The position numbers were made by a program, and so were the translations under genes. From Thermosipho sp. (in: thermotogales) (GTDB lineage: Bacteria; Thermotogota; Thermotogae; Thermotogales; Fervidobacteriaceae), in assembly GCA_017656335.1 (NCBI GenBank), contig JACDOA010000005.1:1-64000 (forward strand): 64,000 nucleotides of DNA. The letters are read 5' to 3'. Below the pieces are notes generated by a model. It saw nothing but the letters and a program-made list of their open reading frames with translations. It was not told the origin of the DNA and made no database searches. The first letter of the stretch is position 1. The number at the start of each line of letters is the position of its first letter. Below, in pieces: positions 25,762 to 34,823 of the stretch.

Positions 25762-27639
25762 TTATTCACCTTCAGTTTCTGTAACAAAATTTATAGCATC
25801 AACAATGTACTTTATATAAGGATCTTTTTTAATAATTTCCTCAACTTCATTTCTGTTTTTTAATAAATCTCTTGCAAGATATTGAGCTACAACTGCTTTT
25901 GAAGCTTGTGATTTTAAAAGAGGCTCATAAATCTTACAAGCAATTTTTTCATCGTCATATCCTTCTTTTTGCCATTTTTTGATTTCTTTTCTAGCTTCAT
26001 CTAAAAATTTTTCGAATTCTCCTTCAAAATTGTCGTTATTTTTTATATTTTTAGCAATTTTTATAGCTGCATATAATCTATCTCTTATTTCACTTAACCC
26101 CAAATCATATTCAAGCGTCCAATTATTTGTAAACGTTTTTGTTATTCCACTTTCATCATATTTCTCCTTCATTTTCTGTCTAGCTTCTTCTTTTTGTTTA
26201 TTTATATCTATTTCACTCCTATCTTCATTGTTTATTCCACTTCCTTTTAACTCATAATAACATTTAGGCTTTACATCAAGGTCTGTTATAATTGCAACCT
26301 TTACTCCTATGCCTCCCCCCTCTTTTCTTAAAAATATTTTTGAGTATCTTAAAAAAGCAAGATTACCAACGTTAACAATAGAAACTCCATATTTATCCAA
26401 AGGTTTATTTATTATCTCTGCAATAGTGGGGACTAAAAGATTTTCAGCAGCTCCTTCAACCATTATAACCCCCTTAGCAAAAAATAAATTTGCTTTTGTT
26501 GCATCAAGAAATCTTTCAAGAAATTCATAGTCTCCCTTTTCAAGTTTTGTATAATTATTTCCCATGGGATAACACTGATTATTGGAACATATGATCAATC
26601 TTTCAAGATTAACAACTGATGCCAAAGTTATACTATGTGTTGTTAAAATATACTGACTTTTTTCATTACTTTGCTGTTGCAAATACTTTATAAGTCTTAA
26701 TTGCGCTTGGGGATGCAAATGTGCTTCAATTTCCTCTATTAAAATAATCTTCGAAACATCACTTTTTTTGGAGAGTAATAATTCCATTGCTATATACAAT
26801 TGATTTAAAGAACCTAATCCTGTTTTATTTTCTTCAAGACTTAGTCCTAATTTCGACAATATAGAATATAAATCTCCTCCTGAGATATTTACCTTTGCTT
26901 TATAATTCTTATTTTTATAATCTATTCCCATAAAGCTTTCCAAAGTATTGTTGATAAATTCCGTAACTTCTTTTGCTCCTTTTTCTCCTTTTTTTATATC
27001 AAATTCTTCATTTTCTTCTAAAATCTCTGTTTCAAAGTATTCTTCTATGAGTCGATTAGTTTCGCCTATATATCTTTCCAAAACATGCTTTTTTTCGTCA
27101 TTCTTAAAAAACAAATCATAGCTCTTTAATATTTGATAAAACCTAGATCTATATCCAGGCGTCAATTCATTTTCTGCATCTCTTAATGGTTTAAGATATG
27201 TTGTTCTTAATAAATCTCTAGCTTCAAAACTAATATCAAGATACTCTTCACCAGCAGTAATTTTCGCTGTAATTTTATTATCTTTCATTTTTGCTATAAG
27301 TCTAACTTTTAATTGTGAAGTATTATTTTCATCAAAGGTAATCCATTCTAAAAATTTTCCACCTTCATCTTCTGTTAGGTCCTTAAAAATACATTCTATT
27401 TTTAACTCTTTTTTCTCTGAATATTTATAAAAATCCCTTTCATCTAACCATATTCTTTCATAACTTTGTGTTCCTAAAACCAATTTTATTGCATCAATTA
27501 TTGTAGTTTTACCACTATCATTCTCCCCAACAATCAGGTTTAGGCCTTTTTTAAAATCTATAGACACTTTTGGAGGTCCATCTAATTTAGCATAACCAAA
27601 CTTTCTAAAGTTCCATATGTTCAACTTTGCTAAATACAT
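25762..27639 (-). CDS. gajA: Gabija GajA: OLD-family ATP-regulated nuclease
   Basis: About 625 aa. The N-terminal ABC-type ATPase has GENDSGKTT (Walker A), LGSLNQLYIAMELLL (signature region), KIILIEEIEAHLHPQAQ (Walker B) and ITTHSITLAS (H-loop). The C-terminal TOPRIM domain has IMVEGAAENLLVP (catalytic Glu), then VGNLAFLRYSKIF and VAIITDLDVKP (DxD). This is the OLD class 2 layout that pairs with a UvrD-like gene to form Gabija. ATG 27639 is preferred (AAGGAG 8 nt upstream) over the ORF-track start 12 codons earlier. It lies between the 27682 gene (42 bp upstream) and gajB. Confidence 0.9.
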   Translation of the reverse strand: MYLAKLNIWNFRKFGYAKLDGPPKVSIDFKKGLNLIVGENDSGKTTIIDAIKLVLGTQSYERIWLDERDFYKYSEKKELKIECIFKDLTEDEGGKFLEWITFDENNTSQLKVRLIAKMKDNKITAKITAGEEYLDISFEARDLLRTTYLKPLRDAENELTPGYRSRFYQILKSYDLFFKNDEKKHVLERYIGETNRLIEEYFETEILEENEEFDIKKGEKGAKEVTEFINNTLESFMGIDYKNKNYKAKVNISGGDLYSILSKLGLSLEENKTGLGSLNQLYIAMELLLSKKSDVSKIILIEEIEAHLHPQAQLRLIKYLQQQSNEKSQYILTTHSITLASVVNLERLIICSNNQCYPMGNNYTKLEKGDYEFLERFLDATKANLFFAKGVIMVEGAAENLLVPTIAEIINKPLDKYGVSIVNVGNLAFLRYSKIFLRKEGGGIGVKVAIITDLDVKPKCYYELKGSGINNEDRSEIDINKQKEEARQKMKEKYDESGITKTFTNNWTLEYDLGLSEIRDRLYAAIKIAKNIKNNDNFEGEFEKFLDEARKEIKKWQKEGYDDEKIACKIYEPLLKSQASKAVVAQYLARDLLKNRNEVEEIIKKDPYIKYIVDAINFVTETEGE

Positions 27640-27681
27640 AAAATCAGCTCCTTGCTTATCAAAAAGTTTTATCATATTTTT

Positions 27682-28089
27682 TTATTTTGCTGTTTTTTTG
27701 TACTTGATAGAAACTTTAATTTTAAATTGATTTAAACATTTTTTATAATATTTATTCCCCTTTGGAGAACCCTCGTATCCTTGACACAATTCTAACGTTT
27801 CCAACTCTGTTTGTCTGTTTTTGACCATGTCTCGTAATATTTTTCCTATTGAAAATCCCCCATTATAACAGAGAGGATTACTACAATCAATATATTCTCC
27901 AGGAAAATTTCGTTTTGTATAAGTACGTTTGCAATTTTGTTTATTAGTTCCCCAACATAATTCTTCAACATCTACTACTATATCTTCTATTTCTGGGAAT
28001 ACTTCTTCAAAACTTACTTTTTTACCAAATACATACTTACTTTCTCGGAAAACATCCGAAGCTTTTAATCTTTTTCTATGATTTGACAT
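27682..28089 (-). CDS. Cysteine-rich protein encoded first in the Gabija operon, unknown
   Basis: 135 aa from ATG 28089, which has GGGGTGA 6 nt upstream; the ORF-track start 21 codons earlier has no RBS. Six cysteines (45, 53, 69, 74, 102, 118) are spaced as C-x7-C, C-x4-C (DCSNPLC) and C-x15-C, suggesting metal binding or disulfides. Ends are basic and the middle is acidic. It starts the operon that continues into gajA 42 bp later. Canonical Gabija has only two genes, so this is a candidate accessory or regulator. I recognise no family. Confidence 0.65.
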   Translation of the reverse strand: MSNHRKRLKASDVFRESKYVFGKKVSFEEVFPEIEDIVVDVEELCWGTNKQNCKRTYTKRNFPGEYIDCSNPLCYNGGFSIGKILRDMVKNRQTELETLELCQGYEGSPKGNKYYKKCLNQFKIKVSIKYKKTAK

Positions 28090-28351
28090 TTTTTCACCCC
28101 GAATCTTTAAAAGAGTATTTGTTGTTTTGAACATTCTAACCAAGGTTCTCAATTCTTATTATTGCAGAATTTTCTTTATGTCTCGAACGTTTATTCTTTT
28201 TAATATCTGACAGTACAAATTGTAGTTATTCAATATAATCGCTATTCATTTCTTTTGCCCACGAAAAAAATAATTAATTTGTTCCTCCATGCAAAACAAT
28301 TGATTTATTTATAATCTTTTGAATTTATAATACTTTCAATTTAATTTTTTT

Positions 28352-29776
28352 TTATTTTTCAAAACATATTTTAAAAAAGTGCTTTTCACACACTTTCTCT
28401 TCTTCTGCCGAAAATTTTTCACAATAATAATTGATAAATTCTTCAACTATTGCTCTATTTTTAATCAAGGTATCTTTTGGCAGGTTAGTAAAAATTGTTT
28501 CAAGATTGTATGCTGATTGACCAGATGCAAGTATTTGATTTATATTTACTTTCCCCACTCCCTTATTCTCTTTTATTCTTTCAAACAACAACTCTAATTC
28601 TTGTTTTTCTCTGACAAGATATAATAAAAGAGAAAGAACATTTTCTATGAATGAAGTGGCCCGAATAAAAGAAGGAAGTTTTGAAAGTTTGTCTATAGCA
28701 ACCCTTAAGAAAATTCTTTTAAGATTTTCTGGGAAATACTCAGAATTATAAATCTTGTATTTTTTAATTTCTTTGAGATTAATATAGTCAATATGATTTT
28801 CTATCATTTTCTCAATTTTTTCATTTGACTTCCCATTAATTGAATCAAATATAATCATTAAAAAAGAAATTATGTTTTTACGTTCTGGGGACAGTTCATC
28901 TATTATTTCATCTAACAGTGTCCTTTCTTCAAGGAATTGCCTTACTTTAATTTTTCCATCCACTAGATATTCTAATACTTTTGGTTCTTCCATAATTAAT
29001 GAAATTATTTTTTCAATTTTTTCATCGGATTCTAGACTATTTAAATATCTCTTAACTTTTTCATCTACAAAATATTCTGGTTTGTTTCGAAGCAAAACAA
29101 TTATTAGATTTCTTAATTTTTCCATGTTACTGTTCTCATTCAAAAACTTATTTACAGATTCAATTGTAAGATTCCTCAGAAAACTTTTCCCAGCTTTTTC
29201 TATATATTTCTTTAAAATAATTTTTTCAAAATCGTCGTAGACTTCCGGAAAATATTTACTAAATATATCCTCAAATACATACTCAATTGCCTTTTTATTC
29301 AAAATAGGAGGTTGAGACAATAGTATCTCTATAGCATTTCTAATACACATTCTTGCATCTTCAGCAGTAGGCACAAAGTACTTTTCTTTTATTATATACA
29401 TTGACATATGTGCAGACATATTTCTAAGTTCTTTAATAAAAGATAGTTTTTGAAGTTCCAAATTATCAATCATTTCAAATTTTTTGTAAATATAATTTTC
29501 TATTAAAGACCATTCACTAGCTATACTTCCATTCTTCAATTTTTCTTCTACATCTAACACTAGCTTCTTAGCTTCTTTGTCATCAAAATTTTCTGCTAAA
29601 TACTTAGCTTTTTTATAAGAATCATATAAGACTGTGTTCCATGTAAGAATTATAGCTGCTCTATACGCACCTATGTTATAACAATTTATTGCTTCTTTCA
29701 TAAGTTCTTGGATTTCTGTATCATAAATCGTAATCAATAATTCTTCTAAATCAACTAAATCTTTGTCATGTATCAT
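28352..29776 (-). CDS. HEPN-domain protein (putative ribonuclease), unnamed
   Basis: 474 aa from ATG 29776 (RBS GAGGTGAT); the ORF-track start 18 codons upstream lacks an RBS. The N-terminal 150 residues have the HEPN pattern: a helix with AYRAAIILTWNTVLYDSY and, after a helical hairpin, ELRNMSAHM with RNMSAH (R118-H123) as the RNxxxH catalytic motif. The remaining 320 residues are all helical and have no motif I know. It lies 262 bp upstream of the Gabija operon and in the same direction. I infer an RNA-cleaving abortive-infection-type effector. Confidence 0.65.
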   Translation of the reverse strand: MIHDKDLVDLEELLITIYDTEIQELMKEAINCYNIGAYRAAIILTWNTVLYDSYKKAKYLAENFDDKEAKKLVLDVEEKLKNGSIASEWSLIENYIYKKFEMIDNLELQKLSFIKELRNMSAHMSMYIIKEKYFVPTAEDARMCIRNAIEILLSQPPILNKKAIEYVFEDIFSKYFPEVYDDFEKIILKKYIEKAGKSFLRNLTIESVNKFLNENSNMEKLRNLIIVLLRNKPEYFVDEKVKRYLNSLESDEKIEKIISLIMEEPKVLEYLVDGKIKVRQFLEERTLLDEIIDELSPERKNIISFLMIIFDSINGKSNEKIEKMIENHIDYINLKEIKKYKIYNSEYFPENLKRIFLRVAIDKLSKLPSFIRATSFIENVLSLLLYLVREKQELELLFERIKENKGVGKVNINQILASGQSAYNLETIFTNLPKDTLIKNRAIVEEFINYYCEKFSAEEEKVCEKHFFKICFEK

Positions 29777-29873
29777 AAAAATCACCTCTAGATAAAGAAA
29801 CACTGATTTAGTTTTTAATTCCTTCCCCATAAATTTTATAATTTATCCTCATGTTTCTTATAAAATCAGCAAC

Positions 29874-29950
29874 ATTTCAACATTTTTGATAATTTCTTTT
29901 AACCTTTTTCTAACGGATTTGTGAAAAATTCATTGTGCCCCAATAGAAAC
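29874..29950. repeat. Repeat R2 (pairs with R1 at 23657)
   Basis: AACATTTTTGATAATTTC through TAGAAACTTTCGTT aligns with R1 over about 78 bp. It is immediately followed by a relic of a second gajA start region. Confidence 0.5.
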
Positions 29951-29956
29951 TTTCGT

Positions 29957-30100
29957 TACGTTCAATTAGCTAAATATATAAAATCAGCTCCTTGTTTATC
30001 AAAAAGTTTTATTGTATTTTTTACTTCGGTGTTTTTTGTATTTGATAGAAACTTTAATTTTAAATTTGATCATTCTGACCAAGGCTCTTAATTCTTATAT
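29957..30100 (-). pseudogene. Deletion scar of a second Gabija-type operon
   Basis: GTTCAA(n)GCTAAATA, AAAATCAGCTCCTTG, TATCAAAAAGTTTTAT and TTGATAGAAACTTTAATTTT match 27622-27735, which is the gajA start, its RBS and the 3' end of the 27682 gene. The match then jumps to CATTCTGACCAAGGCTCTTA, which matches 28130-28160 just upstream of that gene. So the piece keeps both edges of a duplicated gene and lacks its middle. The gajA start codon here is ATA. Confidence 0.8.
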
Positions 30101-30170
30101 ATTATTCATGCTTTTTCCAAAATTGACTTAGGATTTGCTTTGTGCTAGTTATTATTAATTTAATATGTCA

Positions 30171-33100
30171 CTATATCTCCTTGTATTCATATCCAGGAGG
30201 AAATGCTTTAAATTTTCTATCTTTAAAATTTTTATCTAATTTTGGAATAGTCTTTCTGTAATCTTGCAAGTGTTTTATTGGAATATCTACTACTTGGGCC
30301 CCGAAAATTCCATTTCCTTCTAATGTTAAAGCTTCTCTTTTATGGATCTCATAGTATGGTATTCTTACTACCGAACCTCCATATACTCCCGTATTTGCTA
30401 TAACAAAATTACAAAACACAAGCTTACTCATAGCATCTGCAAGACCTCTATATGTATTTATATCTTTGTTGTAAGAAGGAACAAATATTGTATCAACATA
30501 CCCCTTTAGAATCGCAAGATCTTCTAAGGAAAGTGCATCATAGCATATCAATATCGAAAAAACACCTATATTCTTCGATGTAAAAAGAATTATTTTATCA
30601 CTTTCTTGTATCTTAATATTTCTTTTTCCAAATTGACTTTTCTCCACATAATTGAAAAACTTTTTAAACCCCTGTATTTTTAAAATATTTATATCATTGT
30701 ACGGCCAGAGCAGTACATAACTATTTCTAACTTCTTGTTTCATCTTATTAAAGACATATTCAATACCATATATTGCAACTATTCCTGTCTTTCTTACCCA
30801 TTCCACTAAATCTTTTTCCACATCTTGTGGAATTGAAAGTTCAGGCGCAATAAAAAGATCTATGTTTTGTTCTTTAAAAACTTTCAGTGCAACAATCAAT
30901 TCTTTTCTCAATGCGTTAACCAAACATTTTTGATATTTCAAATCTTCACTTAAATATTTATAGTCATCCTTAAAGTAATTAACAGTTGGCTGAAAAATAC
31001 CTACACGTATAAAAGGTTTCAACTCCTTATCTCCATAAACACGTAACGGGAGTTCCATTTTTATCACTGAACGATTTAGAAAAATAAGTTTCTTCAACTC
31101 TTCAAAAAGCAGTTCTCCTAATTCTTTTCCAGGACTGTTATAAGGTTTTAACTTCATGCGTTTGTATTTGCCTATGTTATCAGCTATTATGTTAGCTATA
31201 TCACTACTAACAACAAGTTCTTCAACAAGTTTTCTCCAGATATTTTTAAAAAGATACTTTCTATCATAATCAACAGGCGACGAAAGACTCTCAAATAAAA
31301 ACTCTCCCTTTAGTATCTGAAATATCAACCAGTATAAGGCTTCCGGGAGTTTTTCTTGGATTTTTATAACTTCTTTAGCTTCTTTTTCTTTTTCTATGTT
31401 TTCTTTTGAGTCTTTAACACCTTTTTTCTCATCTTCATCTTCTTTTTCTTTTGCAAATTCCTTTCTTAAGTCCTCTTCCAAGCTTTCAACACTTCTTTTT
31501 CCACTCTGAAGTTCTTTGGCTATTTTGTTAAATTTTTCTGTGTCAATACTTATTTCAAGAATATCAGTAAAGCTTGTGTTTTTCTTCCATGAATTAATAC
31601 TTACAAGAAGAAATGATAATAATATTTTTTGAAAATACGACAAGTTAATTATATTCAGAAAATTTGCCACAGAAATATTACCCATATTTGATTTATCTTC
31701 CAGATATCTAATTTCCAAAAATTCTTTTATGTTTCTCAAAACTGCCAGAGCATTCTTTTTAAACTGATAGTTTTCAGAACTAAAACTAATTTTTTCAATT
31801 AATCGAGATATACTTTTTCTGAATTTCATATTATCGGGAAAGACACCTTCATAGGTTCCTTGCAATAATAGTTGTAATAATCTATAATTGTTGTAATTTT
31901 CGTTTTTATTGTTCACAAAACTGTTATTCGAATTTTCTTTATCCAATTCATTAAAAAGTATTTTAAGGAAACCTAAAGATTTTTCTACAATAAGTCTTTT
32001 AGCTTTTTTTTCGTTGAGTGAAAAGTAAATCCTCAATAATAAATAACTATACAATTTAAGCTGCTCAAGTGTGTCTTTCTCTTCTTTGCTATTTACTTTC
32101 AGTGTTTTAAGAAGTGTTTTAATGTGCTCAAAAGATTTATATTCAGTAAGTTTAAACAACTTTAGCAGTAATTTATAGCAAAGTTTTTCGTTTTCAGTTT
32201 CTCTTTTCAACCATTTATAAACTGATATTTTAGAATTAATCAGGTTTTTAAATTCATACATGGTGTCGTGTTCGTGATTACTGACAAGCTTGGTAGCGAC
32301 AAAGTTTTCAGCATCTTCACTCAAACCATATCCAAGAGCCTTTAATAATACAACTATATCAAGCAACTCAGCAGTTAACATTGGATTACGTTTAAAAAAT
32401 TTCTTTTTGTTTTCTATCATATTTTCAACAATATTGTTAATATCCTTTAAGAACTTTTTAGGAATGTCATCTTCGCCGTTTAATTTTTCTTTTAACACCT
32501 GGTTTATATATCTTAGAAGCTCATAATAAAGAAAAGGTATTCCAGATTCTTCAACTCTGATTTTCTCGTTGATTACATTCAAAAGATATTTTAAATAAAC
32601 ATTTGTTTGTATATTGTCGTAGTAAATTAAATATACAAGTTCGATATATCTTTTATATAATTTAGTTTTTGACGGAGTATTAACAATAGCATACTCAACA
32701 TCAGCTAAAGCATTTTTCATTAAACTCTTGATATTCTTCTCATTTTCTTTCTCTTCTTTTTTCTTTATAGCACCTGATAAGTTTTCTAATTTCAATTCTT
32801 GCTCCAAATTAGTCCAATGTTCAGCCTTGTATGCTGGTGGATGTTTTAATGCATTTTCAATTATCCTTGTCATAAAATGGGCAGAAAATGACTGTCTAGT
32901 CTGCGGTGCAATTTTATCCTCATCTAAATGAGCCCTTATTAAATTTCTTGCACGATTAAAACTTTCCTGAAGATTTTCCATTGTTGACAATCCAAATATT
33001 TTTTCAGATAAGACGGACATTTCATTAAAAACTGTAGTTTGAAAATCATGATAATTTTCCCTTGTTAATTCAAACTCTTTTAAGAAGAGGTTGTTTAACT

Positions 33101-34430
33101 CTTCAGTGCTCACATCGTCGTCATCTATATTAAGAATAAATCTTAAATTTCTTTCTATTTTTTTAACAACATTTTCAGCTTTTTGATCTTGGTTTGTTCT
33201 GGGATTTTTCAATGTAAATAAATTTCTTAGCATGGTCAAAAATTCATCACCGGAATAACTATCTTTCAAGTTGTTCTCCGAAACAAACTGAGTTAATCGA
33301 TAATACTCACTTAAAATTCTCGGTTTTAATTTATCAAAATTTATAATTAATTCTAAGTTTTTCAATTCACAATTTATGATTCTATTTGCTAGAAGCATTC
33401 TTTCGATATTATCAGATACAATTACAATATCATCCACATATCTGAAATATCCCAATATTTCTCCTCTCATAAATGCTTTTTTTATCAGTTCATCCATTTT
33501 TACATCAAGATTAAAAAGATAAATATTAGCCATAAACCCAGAAGCCAGTAATCCAACAGGAAGGCCTATATTTTCTGGTTTTTCGTAATTACCAAAAACG
33601 CCTCCTAACTCAAAAGTTAGTAATTTTATCAAATAGTTTGAAACTTCTTCAATTTTATTTTTTTCAAAATTCATAAAATCTAGTATTTTTTTAACATTTT
33701 CTATCAATTTTTTTATTTTAATAGATGGGAAAAATTTTTTGATATCAAGCTTCATATAGTACAAATTCTTTTTTTCAGAATCACAACCATTAGAATTACT
33801 AAAACAAAACAGAGGAAATTTACTTTTCCAAACATCAAACGAACCTTCGCAATTTTTTATATATTCAGAAACCCATATTACACTTTTTTCGTTATTATTT
33901 TCCATTTCAAACATTTCTTTTTCAATATCATCCAGTTCTATTCCAAGTATGCTGCTTAAAAAAATTTTTTGATATCTTCTGAAAGGTTTATATGACATAT
34001 TAAAGGATTTATATATTTCCTTACCTGGTACACTGTATTTACCATATTCCCATCTTCCGGTTTCCAAATTTTTCCCGAAAGGCCGCCATAATCTATATCC
34101 AAAAGAATATCGTGGCATAATTTTATCTATCGGAGGACCAAAAACGTTCAAAAAGCTAATCCAAAGAACTTGGTAATCAAATGGTACATAATAATAGTCT
34201 CTTGTTTTCCCGGATGTTTTTGGCACCTTATAGTAATATAATGGAATAGAAAAGTTTTCGTTGTTACTAATCTCTTCAATCATCTTACTAATCTGTTTAA
34301 TTTTTTCTTCCAGATTCCATTCCCATTCAAAAGCTTCACTTTCAACAAGACTTCCCTCAAGAGCATTTTTAACTTTTATATATGCTTTTAATATGTTTGA
34401 ATCGGCTTTCCAATTTTCCAAAAAACTCAT
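30171..34430 (-). CDS. drt1: Defence-associated reverse transcriptase type 1 (RT-nitrilase, UG1/DRT1-like)
   Basis: A 1419-aa fusion. The N-terminal reverse transcriptase has MKLDIKKFFPSI (D229), NIGLPVGLLASGFMANIYL (about 288-305) and the active-site YVDD at 331-334 (GYFRYVDDIVIVSD). A long helical middle (about 420-1140) includes a Lys/Glu-rich linker. The C-terminal 270 residues form a nitrilase-superfamily hydrolase with APELSIP (Glu), a candidate Lys in FFNYVEKSQFGKRN and the nucleophile C1296 in ILICYDALSLED. This domain order is that of DRT type 1, a single-gene anti-phage RT. RBS GGAGGG precedes ATG. A hairpin sits in its upstream leader. No separate template RNA is proven. Confidence 0.92.
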   Translation of the reverse strand: MSFLENWKADSNILKAYIKVKNALEGSLVESEAFEWEWNLEEKIKQISKMIEEISNNENFSIPLYYYKVPKTSGKTRDYYYVPFDYQVLWISFLNVFGPPIDKIMPRYSFGYRLWRPFGKNLETGRWEYGKYSVPGKEIYKSFNMSYKPFRRYQKIFLSSILGIELDDIEKEMFEMENNNEKSVIWVSEYIKNCEGSFDVWKSKFPLFCFSNSNGCDSEKKNLYYMKLDIKKFFPSIKIKKLIENVKKILDFMNFEKNKIEEVSNYLIKLLTFELGGVFGNYEKPENIGLPVGLLASGFMANIYLFNLDVKMDELIKKAFMRGEILGYFRYVDDIVIVSDNIERMLLANRIINCELKNLELIINFDKLKPRILSEYYRLTQFVSENNLKDSYSGDEFLTMLRNLFTLKNPRTNQDQKAENVVKKIERNLRFILNIDDDDVSTEELNNLFLKEFELTRENYHDFQTTVFNEMSVLSEKIFGLSTMENLQESFNRARNLIRAHLDEDKIAPQTRQSFSAHFMTRIIENALKHPPAYKAEHWTNLEQELKLENLSGAIKKKEEKENEKNIKSLMKNALADVEYAIVNTPSKTKLYKRYIELVYLIYYDNIQTNVYLKYLLNVINEKIRVEESGIPFLYYELLRYINQVLKEKLNGEDDIPKKFLKDINNIVENMIENKKKFFKRNPMLTAELLDIVVLLKALGYGLSEDAENFVATKLVSNHEHDTMYEFKNLINSKISVYKWLKRETENEKLCYKLLLKLFKLTEYKSFEHIKTLLKTLKVNSKEEKDTLEQLKLYSYLLLRIYFSLNEKKAKRLIVEKSLGFLKILFNELDKENSNNSFVNNKNENYNNYRLLQLLLQGTYEGVFPDNMKFRKSISRLIEKISFSSENYQFKKNALAVLRNIKEFLEIRYLEDKSNMGNISVANFLNIINLSYFQKILLSFLLVSINSWKKNTSFTDILEISIDTEKFNKIAKELQSGKRSVESLEEDLRKEFAKEKEDEDEKKGVKDSKENIEKEKEAKEVIKIQEKLPEALYWLIFQILKGEFLFESLSSPVDYDRKYLFKNIWRKLVEELVVSSDIANIIADNIGKYKRMKLKPYNSPGKELGELLFEELKKLIFLNRSVIKMELPLRVYGDKELKPFIRVGIFQPTVNYFKDDYKYLSEDLKYQKCLVNALRKELIVALKVFKEQNIDLFIAPELSIPQDVEKDLVEWVRKTGIVAIYGIEYVFNKMKQEVRNSYVLLWPYNDINILKIQGFKKFFNYVEKSQFGKRNIKIQESDKIILFTSKNIGVFSILICYDALSLEDLAILKGYVDTIFVPSYNKDINTYRGLADAMSKLVFCNFVIANTGVYGGSVVRIPYYEIHKREALTLEGNGIFGAQVVDIPIKHLQDYRKTIPKLDKNFKDRKFKAFPPGYEYKEI

Positions 34431-34488
34431 TTACATTTCCCTCCAATAAAAAATTGTATTTGATTATTATAAACACTTTTTTTACAAA

Positions 34489-34556
34489 GGCAGGTTACCC
34501 TAATACATTAATTCACTGGGTTTCATAACATATACGGTTTATTAGGATAACCCGCC
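34489..34556 (-). other. 17-bp RNA-type hairpin upstream of the reverse transcriptase
   Basis: The arms at 34489-34505 and 34540-34556 pair over 17 bp with a 34-nt loop. On the plus strand there are two A/C mismatches, but in a minus-strand transcript (the RT direction) both become G-U wobbles, so the stem is complete. It begins about 58 nt before the RT start and is followed by only three T residues, so it is not a clean terminator. TATAAT on the minus strand (34466-34471) lies between it and the gene. The remaining gap, 34557-34823, shows nothing else. Confidence 0.5.
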
Positions 34557-34823
34557 AAAAAAATCATATCATAAAAAATTCAAGCAGCATTATATGTTAT
34601 TAATTCACATCCAGAAGCAAATAATACAATCAAATAAAACTCATAAAAAATTAATTATAAATAATCCAAACTTTCTTTATACCCTATCTCTAAATTTTTT
34701 TTGGAAGTAAAATCACTCCCAATAGCGTTAAAAAAGAAAAAGAAGTGCATAAAAAAACAAGATGAATAAAAAAATAATTATTAAGACGTGCAAAAAAATA
34801 TATAGAAAAACAATATGCAATTT

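Noticed and set aside
25757-25787. A 26-bp overlap of gajA and gajB, matching 26-bp overlaps at rloA/rloB and at the SMC start
   Set aside because: The gajB overlap disappears when the RBS-supported start (25757) is used, and the rloB overlap depends on a TTG start. No common 26-bp rule remains.
34489-34556. Plain rho-independent terminator for the 34824 gene
   Set aside because: The stem is followed by only three T residues in the minus direction and lies more than 260 bp after the stop, so termination is not the best explanation, though not excluded.
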